Shown here: positions 7,495 through 16,066 of the stretch, piece after piece
How the letters are laid out: every line of letters begins with the position of its first letter
How positions within the stretch are numbered: position 1 is the stretch's first letter
Made by a program: the position numbers and the translations under genes
Origin: DATBAK01 sp036787815
Lineage (GTDB): Bacteria; Actinomycetota; Acidimicrobiia; IMCC26256; PALSA-610
NCBI GenBank assembly: GCA_036787815.1
Contig: DAIQOP010000010.1
Location: forward strand, 1 to 30,086
Direction: 5' to 3'
DNA length: 30,086 bases
The notes under the pieces: generated by a model
Databases searched by the model: none
Seen by the model: the letters and a program-made list of their open reading frames with translations, nothing else
What the model was told of the DNA's origin: nothing

Positions 7495-8430
7495 GTGAGC
7501 GTGAGCGGGATCTGCGAAGGTCGGGTTGTCGTCGTCACCGGTGCGGGCCGCGGAATCGGCCGCGAGCACGCGCTGGAGTTCGCGCGTCAGGGTGCGAGCG
7601 TCGTGGTCAACGACCTCGGTGTCGCCCGCGACGGCTCGGCACCGGGAGCCGACGCACGGTCGGTGCCGGCCGACGAGGTCGTCGAGCAGATCCGCGCCGC
7701 GGGAGGCATCGCCGTCGCCAATGCCGACGACGTCGCCGACTGGGACGGAGCACAACGTCTCATCGCGACCGCCGTCGACACCTACGGCCGGCTCGACGTG
7801 CTCGTGAACAACGCCGGGTTCCTGCGCGACCGCATGATCGCCACCACGTCAGAGGCCGAATGGGACGCGGTGATCCGTGTGCACCTCAAGGGTCACTTCG
7901 CGCCCACCCGGCACGCGTGCGAGCACTGGCGCGCGCGGGCGAAGGCCGGCGAGACCGCCGAGCAGATCGCGGGGCGCATCGTGAACACCTCGTCGGGCGC
8001 CGGCATCCTCGGGAGCGTCGGGCAGGGCACGTACTCGGCCGCGAAGGCCGGCATCGCCGCGCTCACGCTCGTGGAGGCCGCGGAGCTCGGTCGCTACGGC
8101 GTCACCGCGAACGCGATCGCGCCCGCCGCGCGTACGCGCATGACCGAAGAGGTGTTCGCCGACCGCATGGGCGCGCCCACCGACGGCTTCGACGTGAACG
8201 ATCCGGCGAACATCTCCCCCCTCGTCGTGTGGCTCGGGAGCGTCGATTCGGCCGGAGTGACCGGTCGCCTCTTCGAGGTCGAGGGCGGGATCGTGTCGGT
8301 CGCCGAAGGGTGGCGCCACGGCCCGAGTCGCGACAAGCAGGCCCGCTGGGATCCCGCCGAGATCGGTCCGGTCGTGCGCGAGCTCCTCGCGGAGGGGCGC
8401 GAGCCCGAGCCCGTCTACGGCGCCTCGTGA
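7495..8430 (+). CDS. SDR, probable 3-hydroxyacyl-CoA dehydrogenase
   Basis: 311 residues. Rossmann TGAGRGIG at 15-22, NDLG after strand two, NNAG in VLVNNAGFLRDRMI, and the catalytic Tyr180-xxx-Lys184 with serines 166/167 just before. The NDLG motif and the ~300-residue length with a C-terminal tail (WDPAEIGPVVRELL) resemble the dehydrogenase part of peroxisomal multifunctional enzyme 2 (HSD17B4), which oxidises (3R)-hydroxyacyl-CoA. The GTG start has GAGAGGA 4 bases upstream. It is paralogous to the SDR at 16067, with the same length and tail. It heads an operon with the ligase at 8465 and the dehydrogenase at 10099. The alternative is a generic oxidoreductase. Confidence 0.87.
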   Translation: MSVSGICEGRVVVVTGAGRGIGREHALEFARQGASVVVNDLGVARDGSAPGADARSVPADEVVEQIRAAGGIAVANADDVADWDGAQRLIATAVDTYGRLDVLVNNAGFLRDRMIATTSEAEWDAVIRVHLKGHFAPTRHACEHWRARAKAGETAEQIAGRIVNTSSGAGILGSVGQGTYSAAKAGIAALTLVEAAELGRYGVTANAIAPAARTRMTEEVFADRMGAPTDGFDVNDPANISPLVVWLGSVDSAGVTGRLFEVEGGIVSVAEGWRHGPSRDKQARWDPAEIGPVVRELLAEGREPEPVYGAS

Positions 8431-8457
8431 CCACCGCGGCGACCCGGCGGGCTCACC

Positions 8458-8473
8458 GACCGTCATGACGGTC
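8458..8473. repeat. 16-bp perfect palindrome over a start codon
   Basis: GACCGTCATGACGGTC is a perfect palindrome centred on the ATG (8465) of the acyl-CoA ligase. It could act as an operator or as an RNA hairpin hiding the start. One such palindrome in 30 kb is close to chance expectation, so confidence is low. Confidence 0.25.
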
Positions 8474-10099
8474 AGGCGGCCGGGCGCCGTGCGCCTCGCC
8501 GTCCCCGAGTCGGTTCGTGCATGGTGGCGCGCCGTCGGCGCCTGGACCGACGAGACCCTCCTCGACCGCCTCGCCGCCCGCGAGTCGGTCGACGAGCACC
8601 GTGAGCTCGTCGTCGATCGTGAGCAGCGGCTCACCGGGGCCGATCTCCGCGTCCGCGCCACGCGGGCCGCGGCCGCGTTGGCTGCCGAGGGCATCGGTGC
8701 CGGCGACGTGGTCGTGTACCAACTGCCGAACTGGTGGGAGTCGGCCGCGCTCGCGTGGGGCATCCTGCTCGCCGGCGCGGTCGCGAGCCCGCTCACTCCC
8801 ACCTTGCGCCACGCCGAGGTCGGGTTCGTGCTCGAGCAGACGGGCGCGCGCCTCGCGGTCGTGCCCGGCGCGTTTCGCGGGTTCGACCACGCGGCGATGC
8901 TCTCGGAGATCGGGTTCGCCGGCACGACGTGGATCGCACGCGACGGCGCGCTCGACGAGATCCTCCGCACGGAGGTGAGCAGCCGTGCGAGCCCGGTGGC
9001 CGTGTCGGTCGACGACCCCGCGCTCGTGCTCTGGACCTCGGGCACGACGTCGCAGCCGAAGGGGGTCGTGCACACGCACCAGAGCCTGCGCCACGAGGCC
9101 GACAGCCTCGGCGAGGCCCACGCGTTCACCGACGACGACCGGCAACTGCTGCCGATGCCCATGACGCACGTCGCCGGCTTCACCTACGGCGTGCTCATGC
9201 CGGTGTGCCTCGGAGTGCCCGCCGTGCTCATGGACGTGTGGGAACCGGGCGCCGCGCTCGAGCTCGTCGAGCGGGAGCGCATCTCGGTGATGATCAGCAC
9301 GCCCGTGTTCGTCCGATCGATGATCGACCACCCCGACTTCGCGACGGCCGACACGACCAGCGTGCGCCTGCTCTCGCTCGGCGGTGCGGGAGTCGCACCC
9401 GCGACGGTGCGCGAGGGCGCCGCCCGCTTCGGTCCTCCCGATGTCGGCTGCTGGTGCAAACGCACCTACGGATCGACCGAGTACCCCACCCTCACCACCG
9501 GCCGGCTCGGCGACGATCCCGACATGCAGGCGCGCACCGACGGCGGGTTGATCGGTCCCGCGGAGCTGCGCATCGTCGACCCGGCCACGCTCACCGACGT
9601 GGCCGACGGGCAACCGGGAGAGCTCTGGGCGCGTGGCCCCGAGATGTGCTCCGGCTACCTCGACCCCGCGCTCGACGACGCGGCGTTCGTTCCCGACGGC
9701 TGGTTCCGCACGGGCGACCTCGCGACCTACGCCGACGGCTACCTCACCATCGTCGACCGCCTGAAGGACATCGTGATCCGCGGCGGCGAGAACATCTCGG
9801 CGGCCGAGGTGGAACACGCTCTCCTGAGCCACCCCGCCGTCGCCGACTGCGCGGTCGTCGCGATGCCCGATCCGGTGATGGGCGAGCGCACGTGTGCGTT
9901 CGTGATCGCGAAGGGCGACGAACCTCCGACGCTCGCCGCGCTCGCCGCGCACGTCGCCGCGCAGGGCCTCGCCGCGTTCAAGCGGCCCGAACGGCTCGAA
10001 GTGCGCGACGCGCTCCCCCGCACCCCGAGCGGGAAGGTGCAGAAGGGCCCCCTGCGCGACGAAGCCGCCCGCCTCGTCGCAGGCGAACGCGGGCTCTGA
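8465..10099 (+). CDS. Acyl-CoA ligase (AMP-forming, FadD-like)
   Basis: 544 residues of the ANL adenylate-forming superfamily. The phosphate-binding loop WTSGTTSQPKG lies near 190-200, the aromatic/adenine motif TYGSTEYP near 333, WFRTGDL near 412, the hinge DRLKDIVIRGGENIS near 435, and PRTPSGKVQK with the C-terminal catalytic lysine near 526. It activates a carboxylic acid to the acyl-CoA via an acyl-adenylate. The chain length or ring nature of the substrate is not evident; cyclohexanecarboxylate-CoA ligase and FadD13-like enzymes share this layout. It begins 34 bases after the SDR stop. Its TGA overlaps the ATG of the following dehydrogenase (TGATG-type), showing translational coupling. 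Confidence 0.92.
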   Translation: MTVRRPGAVRLAVPESVRAWWRAVGAWTDETLLDRLAARESVDEHRELVVDREQRLTGADLRVRATRAAAALAAEGIGAGDVVVYQLPNWWESAALAWGILLAGAVASPLTPTLRHAEVGFVLEQTGARLAVVPGAFRGFDHAAMLSEIGFAGTTWIARDGALDEILRTEVSSRASPVAVSVDDPALVLWTSGTTSQPKGVVHTHQSLRHEADSLGEAHAFTDDDRQLLPMPMTHVAGFTYGVLMPVCLGVPAVLMDVWEPGAALELVERERISVMISTPVFVRSMIDHPDFATADTTSVRLLSLGGAGVAPATVREGAARFGPPDVGCWCKRTYGSTEYPTLTTGRLGDDPDMQARTDGGLIGPAELRIVDPATLTDVADGQPGELWARGPEMCSGYLDPALDDAAFVPDGWFRTGDLATYADGYLTIVDRLKDIVIRGGENISAAEVEHALLSHPAVADCAVVAMPDPVMGERTCAFVIAKGDEPPTLAALAAHVAAQGLAAFKRPERLEVRDALPRTPSGKVQKGPLRDEAARLVAGERGL

Positions 10100-11352
10100 T
10101 GGAAACACCCGACCGATCCGGGCGCGCTATCCCGTCAGAACCAGCAGAGAAGTCGGAGCTTTCCGAGCGGAACGCGGTGCGGGCCGCGTTGGCGGCGCGG
10201 CTCTCCCTGCGAACGGCCGACGCGCCGACCACCGTGCTCGGCGCCGGCAGCGACGATCTCGGCGCCGGCTACGCCTACCTCACGGCACTGGCCGACGGCG
10301 GCTGGGCCGTGCCCACCTGGCCCGTCGAGCACGGTGGCATGGGCGCGACCGGCGACCGGCTCGCGATGGTGCAGCAGGAGCTGGCCCGCTTCGCGACGCC
10401 CGACCTGTACCCGTTCCTCGTGGGGCTCGCGCTCGTGGGGCCGACGCTGCTCGAGCACGGCACCGACGGGCAACGCGCGCGCTGGCTCCCCACGATCAAG
10501 AACGGTGAGGAGATCTGGTGCCAGCTCTTCTCCGAGCCCGACGCCGGCTCCGATCTCGCCGGGCTCGCGACCCGCGCGACGGCCGACGGCGACGGGTGGG
10601 TCGTCGACGGGCAGAAGGTGTGGACCAGCCGCGGCCACTACGCGCGCCGCGGGCTCCTACTCGCGCGCACCGACCCGACCGCGCCCAAGCACGCGGGCAT
10701 CACCGCGTTCGGCCTCGACCTGCACGTACCCGGGGTCGAGGTGCGCCCGCTGCGGCAGATGAACGGCGACACGCACTTCACCGAGGTGTTCCTCACCGGC
10801 GTGCGGATCCCGGATCACGATCGCATCGGGCCGGTCGACGGCGGCTGGCGGGTCGCGCTCACGACGCTCGCGCACGAACGGGGCGGGATCGCGTCGCCCG
10901 GTGGCGCATGGCTCGACGAGGGTCGCCTCGTCGCCCTCGCCCGTGACCTCGGGCTCGCGGCCGACCCGCTGGTGCGGCAGCGGTTGGCACGCGTGATCAT
11001 CGAGCTGCGCGTCGCGTCGCTCACCTCGCGTCGCGCGCGTGCCCGCGCACGAGTCGGCCGCCCCGGGCCGGAGGGCTCGGGCCTGAAGCTCCGAGCGAGC
11101 GCCGCGTTCCGCGACTTCACCGACGCCGCCATGGCCCTGCTCGGCCCGCGCGCCGTCGCCGGGCCCGATGCGATCGACGGCGAATGGCAGACCCTCTTCC
11201 TCACCGCACCCTCGCTCTCGATCCGCGGCGGCACCGACGAGATCCAGCGCAACATCGTTGGCGAGCACGTGCTCGGCCTCGCCTCGGAGCCACGCGTCGA
11301 CCGTGATCTTCCGTTCGACCAGCTCCCGAAGACGGGGCGCGGCTCGCGCTGA
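10099..11352 (+). CDS. Acyl-CoA dehydrogenase, catalytic-type subunit
   Basis: 417 residues. The ATG at 10099 overlaps the TGA of the ligase. The start region is less conserved (polar 40-residue lead), then standard acyl-CoA dehydrogenase features follow: GWAVPTWPVEHGG, LFSEPDAGSDLAG signature, QKVWTSRG, Glu260 in AHERGG at the catalytic-base position of large FadE subunits, and IRGGTDEIQRNIVGEHVLGL near the C-terminus. A 35-residue tail rich in charged residues follows that motif. No short partner gene is adjacent, unlike the pair at 2840/4003. The short-type subunit at 21354 is similarly unpaired, so the two could work together. It terminates the 7495-11352 operon. Confidence 0.9.
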   Translation: METPDRSGRAIPSEPAEKSELSERNAVRAALAARLSLRTADAPTTVLGAGSDDLGAGYAYLTALADGGWAVPTWPVEHGGMGATGDRLAMVQQELARFATPDLYPFLVGLALVGPTLLEHGTDGQRARWLPTIKNGEEIWCQLFSEPDAGSDLAGLATRATADGDGWVVDGQKVWTSRGHYARRGLLLARTDPTAPKHAGITAFGLDLHVPGVEVRPLRQMNGDTHFTEVFLTGVRIPDHDRIGPVDGGWRVALTTLAHERGGIASPGGAWLDEGRLVALARDLGLAADPLVRQRLARVIIELRVASLTSRRARARARVGRPGPEGSGLKLRASAAFRDFTDAAMALLGPRAVAGPDAIDGEWQTLFLTAPSLSIRGGTDEIQRNIVGEHVLGLASEPRVDRDLPFDQLPKTGRGSR

Positions 11353-11377
11353 CGCCGGCGCGGGGCACACTCATGGC

Positions 11378-13543
11378 GTGACCGGCCGCCGCGGTTCCCA
11401 CAGTGACGACGACGGCGCCGATCCCATCGTCGAGATCATCGAGCTGGAGCCGGCCGACCCGAGGCTTCTCCACCGCGACTCGACGGCGGTCAGCACCGTG
11501 CACCGACGCCGGTGGCCCGCAGCGATCGCGATGGTGGTGCTCGCCGCGCTCGCCGGTTCGGTGATCGCGAGCCGCACCCACGCGTCGAAGCGCGCCACCG
11601 TGACGACGCCCACCACCAACGCGCGCCGCACGAATCTCGACTTCGGCCGTCCCGGCGCCGGAGCGGCCATGTTCCCGTTCCGTGTCGGCGTGCAGGTGCT
11701 CACCGGAGGGGCAAGCGGCCTCCGGCTCGCCGACACCGACACCGGAACCGTCACCGATCTCGAGATCGTCGGCCTGCCGCTCGGACCCGTCACCATCGTG
11801 GCGCAGTCGGGCGGCACCGTCGCCGTGCGCGTCGGCGCCGATCTCTACTGGTTCACGATGGAGACGCGTGCCGCGCACTCCGTCGCAGATTCGATCGACG
11901 CGACCACGGCGTTCCCGTCCGCGCGTCGCGGCTCCATCTGGTTCGCGGCAGCGCGAACCGCGATCGAGGTTCCCGACGGCCGCGCCTCCATCGGGACGCT
12001 CGGTCCCGCGATCGGCGCGACGAGCGCCGGGCTCCTCGTGAACACGAAGGCAGGGGTGTTGCTCCAACCCACCTCCGGCTCCGGCCCGGTGCGCATGCTG
12101 CTGCGCGCGCCGGCAACCGTGATCGGTGTGCACGCCGATCGGGTCGCGTGGGTCGCCAACGAGTGCGGCGTGCTCCGCTGCCCCGTCCACGTCACCGAGG
12201 TGGCGAGCGGCGCGACTTCGAGCTGGCTCCAGCTCGGCGGCCGCTCACGCGCCTCCGCGGTCGGTGGGGCGAGCGCGGCGTTCTCCCCCGACGGCAGCCA
12301 TCTCGCGATGGTCGTTCCCGACGCGAGCGGCACGCGCGCCGCAACCCTCGTCGTGGCCGACCTCCGGACGCGCGTGACGAGCTCGCTCGACGCGACCGGC
12401 CGCGTCGACGTGCCGGCGCAGCCGGGAAGCGAGGGCGCGAACGGCACGACCCTCGCCTGGACGATCGACGGCACGTACCTCGTGCTCGCGCCGGCAGTGG
12501 AGTCCATCGGTGATCGGATCGCGGTCGTGGATCCGGCCGCTGCGGTCATCGTGGCCGGCGGCGCCAACCTCCACGTCGGGTCGAGCGTCGCCGCGGTCGG
12601 CGCGTCGACGACCGGCCCGCTCGACCTGCCTCGCCACGGCAACCCGGGCCCGGTCGACTCGAGCACCGCGACCCGGCTGCACCTGCCCGGCCTGAGCCTC
12701 GTCGGTGTCGACGATCGCGAGATCGAGGTGCTCGACCTCGGTTCGAACCTCGTCACCCGCGACCCGGTGTCGGGTGTGATGCCGAATCCCGCGGGCCCGC
12801 ACTCCATCGCCCGGGTGACCGGCGGCTGGCTCGTCGTACGCGACGGCGGTGTCGACCTCGTGCCCGACGTCGGTGCGCCGGAGCGCGGCGGTCTCGTCGA
12901 TGCCGGTTCGCTCGTGTTCTCGGCGAAGCACGGGCGCGACGCGTGGATCGCTGTCGCGACCGGCACCGCGGTGTGGCACGTGGAGCCTTACGACCCGGCG
13001 GCGGGCGCGGCCGGAACCGCGGTCGCGGTGGGCACTCCGGTCGGCGCCGTCGACCAAGGCCTCGTCGTCACGGTCGGTGCGGCGGACGGTGGCACCAATC
13101 TCGACCTCGTCGACCAGTCGAGCCACATTCGGCATCTCACCGTCATCCACTCCACCGGCTTCGACGTGCTCGCGACGGGCGGCAGCCAGGTCGCCTACAC
13201 CGACGATTCGGGGTTCAAGCTGCTCGACGTGGCAAGCGGCACCGTCCGGCTGGTCACATCGGGCCTCGTCGACCGGGCCGCGCTCTCTCCCGACGGCACC
13301 GCGCTCGCGTGGGTAGACGCCGGCGAGGGCGCAGCGCCGGAGCACGGCCTGCACGCGATGCGCGGCGGCGGGTCGAAGACCGCGTCCCTGAGCGAGCACG
13401 CCGACCGGATACTCGTCGCCGACGACGGCACGGTGATCTTCACCGTCGGGAGCAGCCTGTGGACGGGCCGGGTCGACGCCAACGGGTCGACTCCCGTCTC
13501 CGGGCTCGCACCCGAACCCTCCGCCGCGCTCGCGCTCGGCTGA
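11378..13543 (+). CDS. Membrane-anchored beta-propeller-like protein
   Basis: 721 residues from GTG 11378. The first ~45 residues are polar, acidic then basic (HRRRW), one membrane helix lies at about 46-65, then a Thr-rich linker is followed by a ~620-residue exported domain. That domain has repeated short beta blocks with WD40/TolB-like turns such as AAFSPDGSHLAMV and RAALSPDGTALAWVD, which suggests a propeller outside the membrane (N-in topology). A CGVLRC pair near 265-270 could form a disulfide. No catalytic residues are evident. It may be a binding or scaffolding protein. It starts 26 bases after the dehydrogenase, but its role differs from the catabolic genes. It ends in a hairpin shared with the convergent hydrolase. 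Confidence 0.75.
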   Translation: MTGRRGSHSDDDGADPIVEIIELEPADPRLLHRDSTAVSTVHRRRWPAAIAMVVLAALAGSVIASRTHASKRATVTTPTTNARRTNLDFGRPGAGAAMFPFRVGVQVLTGGASGLRLADTDTGTVTDLEIVGLPLGPVTIVAQSGGTVAVRVGADLYWFTMETRAAHSVADSIDATTAFPSARRGSIWFAAARTAIEVPDGRASIGTLGPAIGATSAGLLVNTKAGVLLQPTSGSGPVRMLLRAPATVIGVHADRVAWVANECGVLRCPVHVTEVASGATSSWLQLGGRSRASAVGGASAAFSPDGSHLAMVVPDASGTRAATLVVADLRTRVTSSLDATGRVDVPAQPGSEGANGTTLAWTIDGTYLVLAPAVESIGDRIAVVDPAAAVIVAGGANLHVGSSVAAVGASTTGPLDLPRHGNPGPVDSSTATRLHLPGLSLVGVDDREIEVLDLGSNLVTRDPVSGVMPNPAGPHSIARVTGGWLVVRDGGVDLVPDVGAPERGGLVDAGSLVFSAKHGRDAWIAVATGTAVWHVEPYDPAAGAAGTAVAVGTPVGAVDQGLVVTVGAADGGTNLDLVDQSSHIRHLTVIHSTGFDVLATGGSQVAYTDDSGFKLLDVASGTVRLVTSGLVDRAALSPDGTALAWVDAGEGAAPEHGLHAMRGGGSKTASLSEHADRILVADDGTVIFTVGSSLWTGRVDANGSTPVSGLAPEPSAALALG

Positions 13544-13555
13544 CCGGGCTCAGCC
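13538..13555. terminator. Bidirectional hairpin built from two opposing stop codons
   Basis: GGCTGA (13538-13543) and TCAGCC (13550-13555) are perfect complements around a CCGGGC centre. The TGA of the plus gene and the TGA of the minus gene lie inside the arms, so each gene ends Gly-stop. This is a compact shared terminator or transcript end between convergent genes; there is no T-tract. Confidence 0.5.
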
Positions 13556-14704
13556 CAGGCAGGAGTACGCGGCCCGGGCGAGGGTATCGCCGCGCGGATC
13601 ACCCGTCGCCTCGAAGCGCAGGTGGTTCATCGCGTACGCGAACGTGATGCCCGCATCGGGGTCGGCGAACGACACCGATCCGCCGGCGCCGCCGTGCCCG
13701 AACGCGCGCGGGCCGACCATCGTGGGCAGCGCGGGCGGCAGCATGAAGCCGAGGCCGAAGGCGGTGTCGACGAGGATCACACGATCGGGACCCCGTGCCT
13801 GGCATTCCGTCGCCGCAGCCACGGTCGCGGCCGACAACATGCGGATCCCGTCGACCTCGCCGAGCAGCGACGCGTAGACCCGAGCGACCGACCGCGCGTC
13901 ACCGACACCGTTCGACGACGGCAGCTCGCACGCCCGGAGCTCACGCCGGTTCCACATGTCGTCGTACGCGAAGAGCCCCGACGGCCCGGTCGTGGCCTTC
14001 CCGAGCAGGAGGTCGTCGGGCAGGCCGCGCAGCAGCTCCACGAATTCGGGCGGGGGCGGCACGAGCCGGGCAACGCGCGGCTCCTGCTCCTCGGGCAGAC
14101 CGATCCAGAAGTCGAGCCCGAGCGGCGCGGCGACCTCGTCGGCGAAGAACCGACCGATCGTGCGGCCGTCGATGCGGCGCACGAGCTCCCCGACGAGCCA
14201 GCCGAACGAGCGCAGGTGGTACCCGTGCGCGGTGCCGGGCTCCCAGTTCGGTGCCTGCGCGGCGAGCGCGTCGACGACCGGCGTCCACGACAGCGCTGCG
14301 TCGAGATCGACGTCGGCGTCGATCACGGCGAGACCGGCCTGGTGGCTCAGCAGCCATCGCACGGGGATCTCGCCCTTGCCCTTGGCGGCGAACTCGGGCC
14401 AGTAGTGCGCAACGGGCGCGTCCGGATCGAGGAGGCCCCGCTCGATCAGCAGGTTGGCGCACACCGCGCTCATGCCCTTGGTCATCGAGTAGACGAGCAC
14501 GATCGTGTCGCGTTGCCAGGGCTTCGAGGTAGTGGGATCGGCGAGCCCACCCCAGAGATCGACCACCGGCCGGCCGTCGCGATAGACGCACACCGCCGCG
14601 CCGACCTCACCGCGCTTGGCGAAGTTCTTGACGAACGCGTCGCGCACCGGCTCCCACCCCGGCTCGACGAATCCGTCGAGCGGGCCGGCGTCGAGGGTCG
14701 ACAT
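13550..14704 (-). CDS. Serine hydrolase, beta-lactamase/EstB (family VIII) type
   Basis: 384 residues. The Ser73-Met-Thr-Lys76 motif in VYSMTKG is the SxxK nucleophile/base pair of class C beta-lactamases and family VIII carboxylesterases. Tyr162 in GYHLRSFGW is the likely YxN-type tyrosine, and FGHGGAGGS near the C-terminus replaces the KTG triad element as in esterases. There is no signal peptide, so a cytoplasmic esterase is more likely than an antibiotic resistance enzyme; LipE/LipL-like actinobacterial esterases have this form. It might hydrolyse an ester or lactone of the catabolic substrate. Its ATG directly abuts the TAG of the SDR (TAGATG), so it is translationally coupled as last gene of the minus operon 15978-13550. 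Confidence 0.87.
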   Translation of the reverse strand: MSTLDAGPLDGFVEPGWEPVRDAFVKNFAKRGEVGAAVCVYRDGRPVVDLWGGLADPTTSKPWQRDTIVLVYSMTKGMSAVCANLLIERGLLDPDAPVAHYWPEFAAKGKGEIPVRWLLSHQAGLAVIDADVDLDAALSWTPVVDALAAQAPNWEPGTAHGYHLRSFGWLVGELVRRIDGRTIGRFFADEVAAPLGLDFWIGLPEEQEPRVARLVPPPPEFVELLRGLPDDLLLGKATTGPSGLFAYDDMWNRRELRACELPSSNGVGDARSVARVYASLLGEVDGIRMLSAATVAAATECQARGPDRVILVDTAFGLGFMLPPALPTMVGPRAFGHGGAGGSVSFADPDAGITFAYAMNHLRFEATGDPRGDTLARAAYSCLG

Positions 14705-15490
14705 CTACGCCGGCATCGCGAGGCCGCCGTCGACCACGAGCGTCTGCCCGGTCACGAACTTCGCGTCGTCGCTGGCGAAGAACACGCACGCGCCGGCAAG
14801 GTCTTCGGGCTCGAGCGTGCTCTTCATCGCCGTCATCGCGGTCATGCCCGAGATGTACATGTCGGGCACGATCTTCTTCGTCGCCTCGGTCATGGTGACG
14901 CCCGGCGCGATGCAGTTGACCGTGATGTTCCACTGGCCGAGCTGCGCGGCGAGGAACTTCGTGAGGCCGACGATGCCCCACTTCGTGATGCTGTAGCTGT
15001 AGTTGCCGAGACCAGTGAACTCGTCGCCGAACGCCGGGAACATGTACGCGTACGCCGCGCCCGACGACTGGTTGACGATCCGCCCGTAGCGCTGCTTCGC
15101 CATCACGGGCGACGCGGCGCGGGCCATGAGCCAGGTGCCGTGCTGGTTCACGCTGAACACCTTGAGCAGGTACTCGTAGCTGGGGTCGAAGTTGTCGATG
15201 TCGTAGTAGAGGGCCGCGTTGTTCACGAGGATGTGCACGGTGCCGAACTTCTCGACGGTCTGGTCGACGCAGCTCTGGGCGGAATCGGGATCGGAGATGT
15301 CGGTGCGCACGAAGACCACGTTGTCTCCGCCGGCGGATTGCAGCACCTCCATCGCGCTCGCGGCACGCTCCTCGTTCACCTCCGCGACGACGACCTTGGC
15401 GCCCTCGGCGAGGAACCGCTGTGCGTACGCCAGGCCGATGCCCTGACCCGCGCCCGTGATGATCGCGACCTTGTCCTGCAACCGGCCCAC
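14705..15490 (-). CDS. SDR-family oxidoreductase
   Basis: 261 residues, a classical SDR. TGAGQGIG at 12-19 binds the nucleotide, an acidic residue follows strand two (VVVAEVN, suggesting NAD preference), NNAA at about 90-93, and the catalytic Ser142/143, Tyr166 and Lys170 (YSITK). The C-terminus GQTLVVDGG is usual. An insertion before the tyrosine (AYMFPAFGDEFTGLG) lengthens the substrate loop and may shape a pocket for a bulky substrate. It oxidises or reduces a hydroxyl/keto group, probably on a CoA thioester or a ring. It lies 20 bases downstream of the FAS1-like dehydratase and abuts the serine hydrolase. Confidence 0.9.
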   Translation of the reverse strand: MGRLQDKVAIITGAGQGIGLAYAQRFLAEGAKVVVAEVNEERAASAMEVLQSAGGDNVVFVRTDISDPDSAQSCVDQTVEKFGTVHILVNNAALYYDIDNFDPSYEYLLKVFSVNQHGTWLMARAASPVMAKQRYGRIVNQSSGAAYAYMFPAFGDEFTGLGNYSYSITKWGIVGLTKFLAAQLGQWNITVNCIAPGVTMTEATKKIVPDMYISGMTAMTAMKSTLEPEDLAGACVFFASDDAKFVTGQTLVVDGGLAMPA

Positions 15491-15510
15491 GTTCGTTCCC
15501 CCTCTGCGTG

Positions 15511-15978
15511 CTACTTGCGAAGCCGGGCGATCAGGTTGAATCGCTCGGTGACGACCGGCTCCCCGTTCGTCGCGTCGGTCCAGTTCGTCTCCATCACGAC
15601 GAACGTCATCGTCGCGGCGTCGGTGTCCTTCTCGTACATGTCGGTGATGGCCTGCTCGCCGTCGAGCACGTCGCCGCTGACGATCGGGCGGTGATACACG
15701 AACTCCTGCTCACCGTGCAGCACGAGTGCGCCCTTGGCGTGCAGCTCGCCCATGATCTTGTGCATCGGATTCGTGCCACCCGTGGCATCGGGCGGCTGGT
15801 CTTCGGGGTACGCGCCCCAATAGGCCATGACGAACGAGAACGTCGGCGGCGCCGGAGTTCCGGCGAGCACCGGGCTCGTGTCGCCCAGCACCCGCGCGAA
15901 GTTGGCGACCGGCGCTCGCTCGACGGTGACGCGCCAGGCTCCGGTCTTCGCACCGATGACGCTGGTATCGACCGTCAT
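15511..15978 (-). CDS. FAS1-like (MaoC-type, hot-dog) dehydratase
   Basis: 155 residues from ATG 15978 (MTVDTSVIGAKTG), one hot-dog domain of the MaoC N-terminal/FAS1-like dehydratase type. Typical pieces are the start VIGAKTGAWRVTVERAPVANFARVLGD, the PPTFSFVMAYW segment, GALVLHGEQEFVYHRPIVSGDVLDGE, and a C-terminal ERFNLIARL strand. HadA/HadC and ChsH-type subunits share this fold; some members supply only the structural half and require a partner with the D/H dyad. I do not see the hydratase-2 motif clearly, so whether it is active alone is open. First gene of the minus operon, divergent from the SDR at 16067 across an operator. Confidence 0.82.
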   Translation of the reverse strand: MTVDTSVIGAKTGAWRVTVERAPVANFARVLGDTSPVLAGTPAPPTFSFVMAYWGAYPEDQPPDATGGTNPMHKIMGELHAKGALVLHGEQEFVYHRPIVSGDVLDGEQAITDMYEKDTDAATMTFVVMETNWTDATNGEPVVTERFNLIARLRK

Positions 15979-16020
15979 TCGCTCCCTCTCCGAGCTTGGC
16001 GACCGCGCGACCGCTCGCGA

Positions 16021-16040
16021 TACCCTGACACCACTGTCAT
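16021..16040. promoter_or_regulatory. TGAC-type operator overlapping a -10 box (copy 1)
   Basis: TACCCT (16021-16026), a TAnnnT -10 box for the plus SDR, overlaps the palindrome CTGACA-CCAC-TGTCAT (16025-16040). It lies in the 88-base gap between divergent genes starting at 15978 and 16067, so a bound repressor could control both. The same palindrome occurs at 21320 and 26398; in this copy and the one at 21320 the -10 box begins exactly 4 bases before it. Confidence 0.7.
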
Positions 16041-16066
16041 ATTTCCCGCAACTGGAGCGCGCGCAG

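Noticed and set aside
8458..8473. Perfect 16-bp palindrome as a fourth member of the TGAC-type operator set
   Set aside because: The half-sites and spacing differ (no N4 centre with TGAC-N6-GTCA), and one such palindrome in 30 kb is near chance.
8734..10098. A long upstream extension in the frame of the dehydrogenase at 10099
   Set aside because: It overlaps the well-supported acyl-CoA ligase and its translation is Arg-rich; the ATG overlapping the ligase stop is the natural start.
13550..14704. The SxxK hydrolase as a beta-lactamase resistance gene
   Set aside because: It has no signal peptide and carries an HGG rather than a KTG-type motif; esterase family VIII fits better and the context is catabolic.
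13622..15694. A 690-codon plus-strand frame opposite the hydrolase, SDR and dehydratase
   Set aside because: The minus strand carries catalytic motifs of three known families with coupled stops and starts; the plus frame is an antisense shadow.
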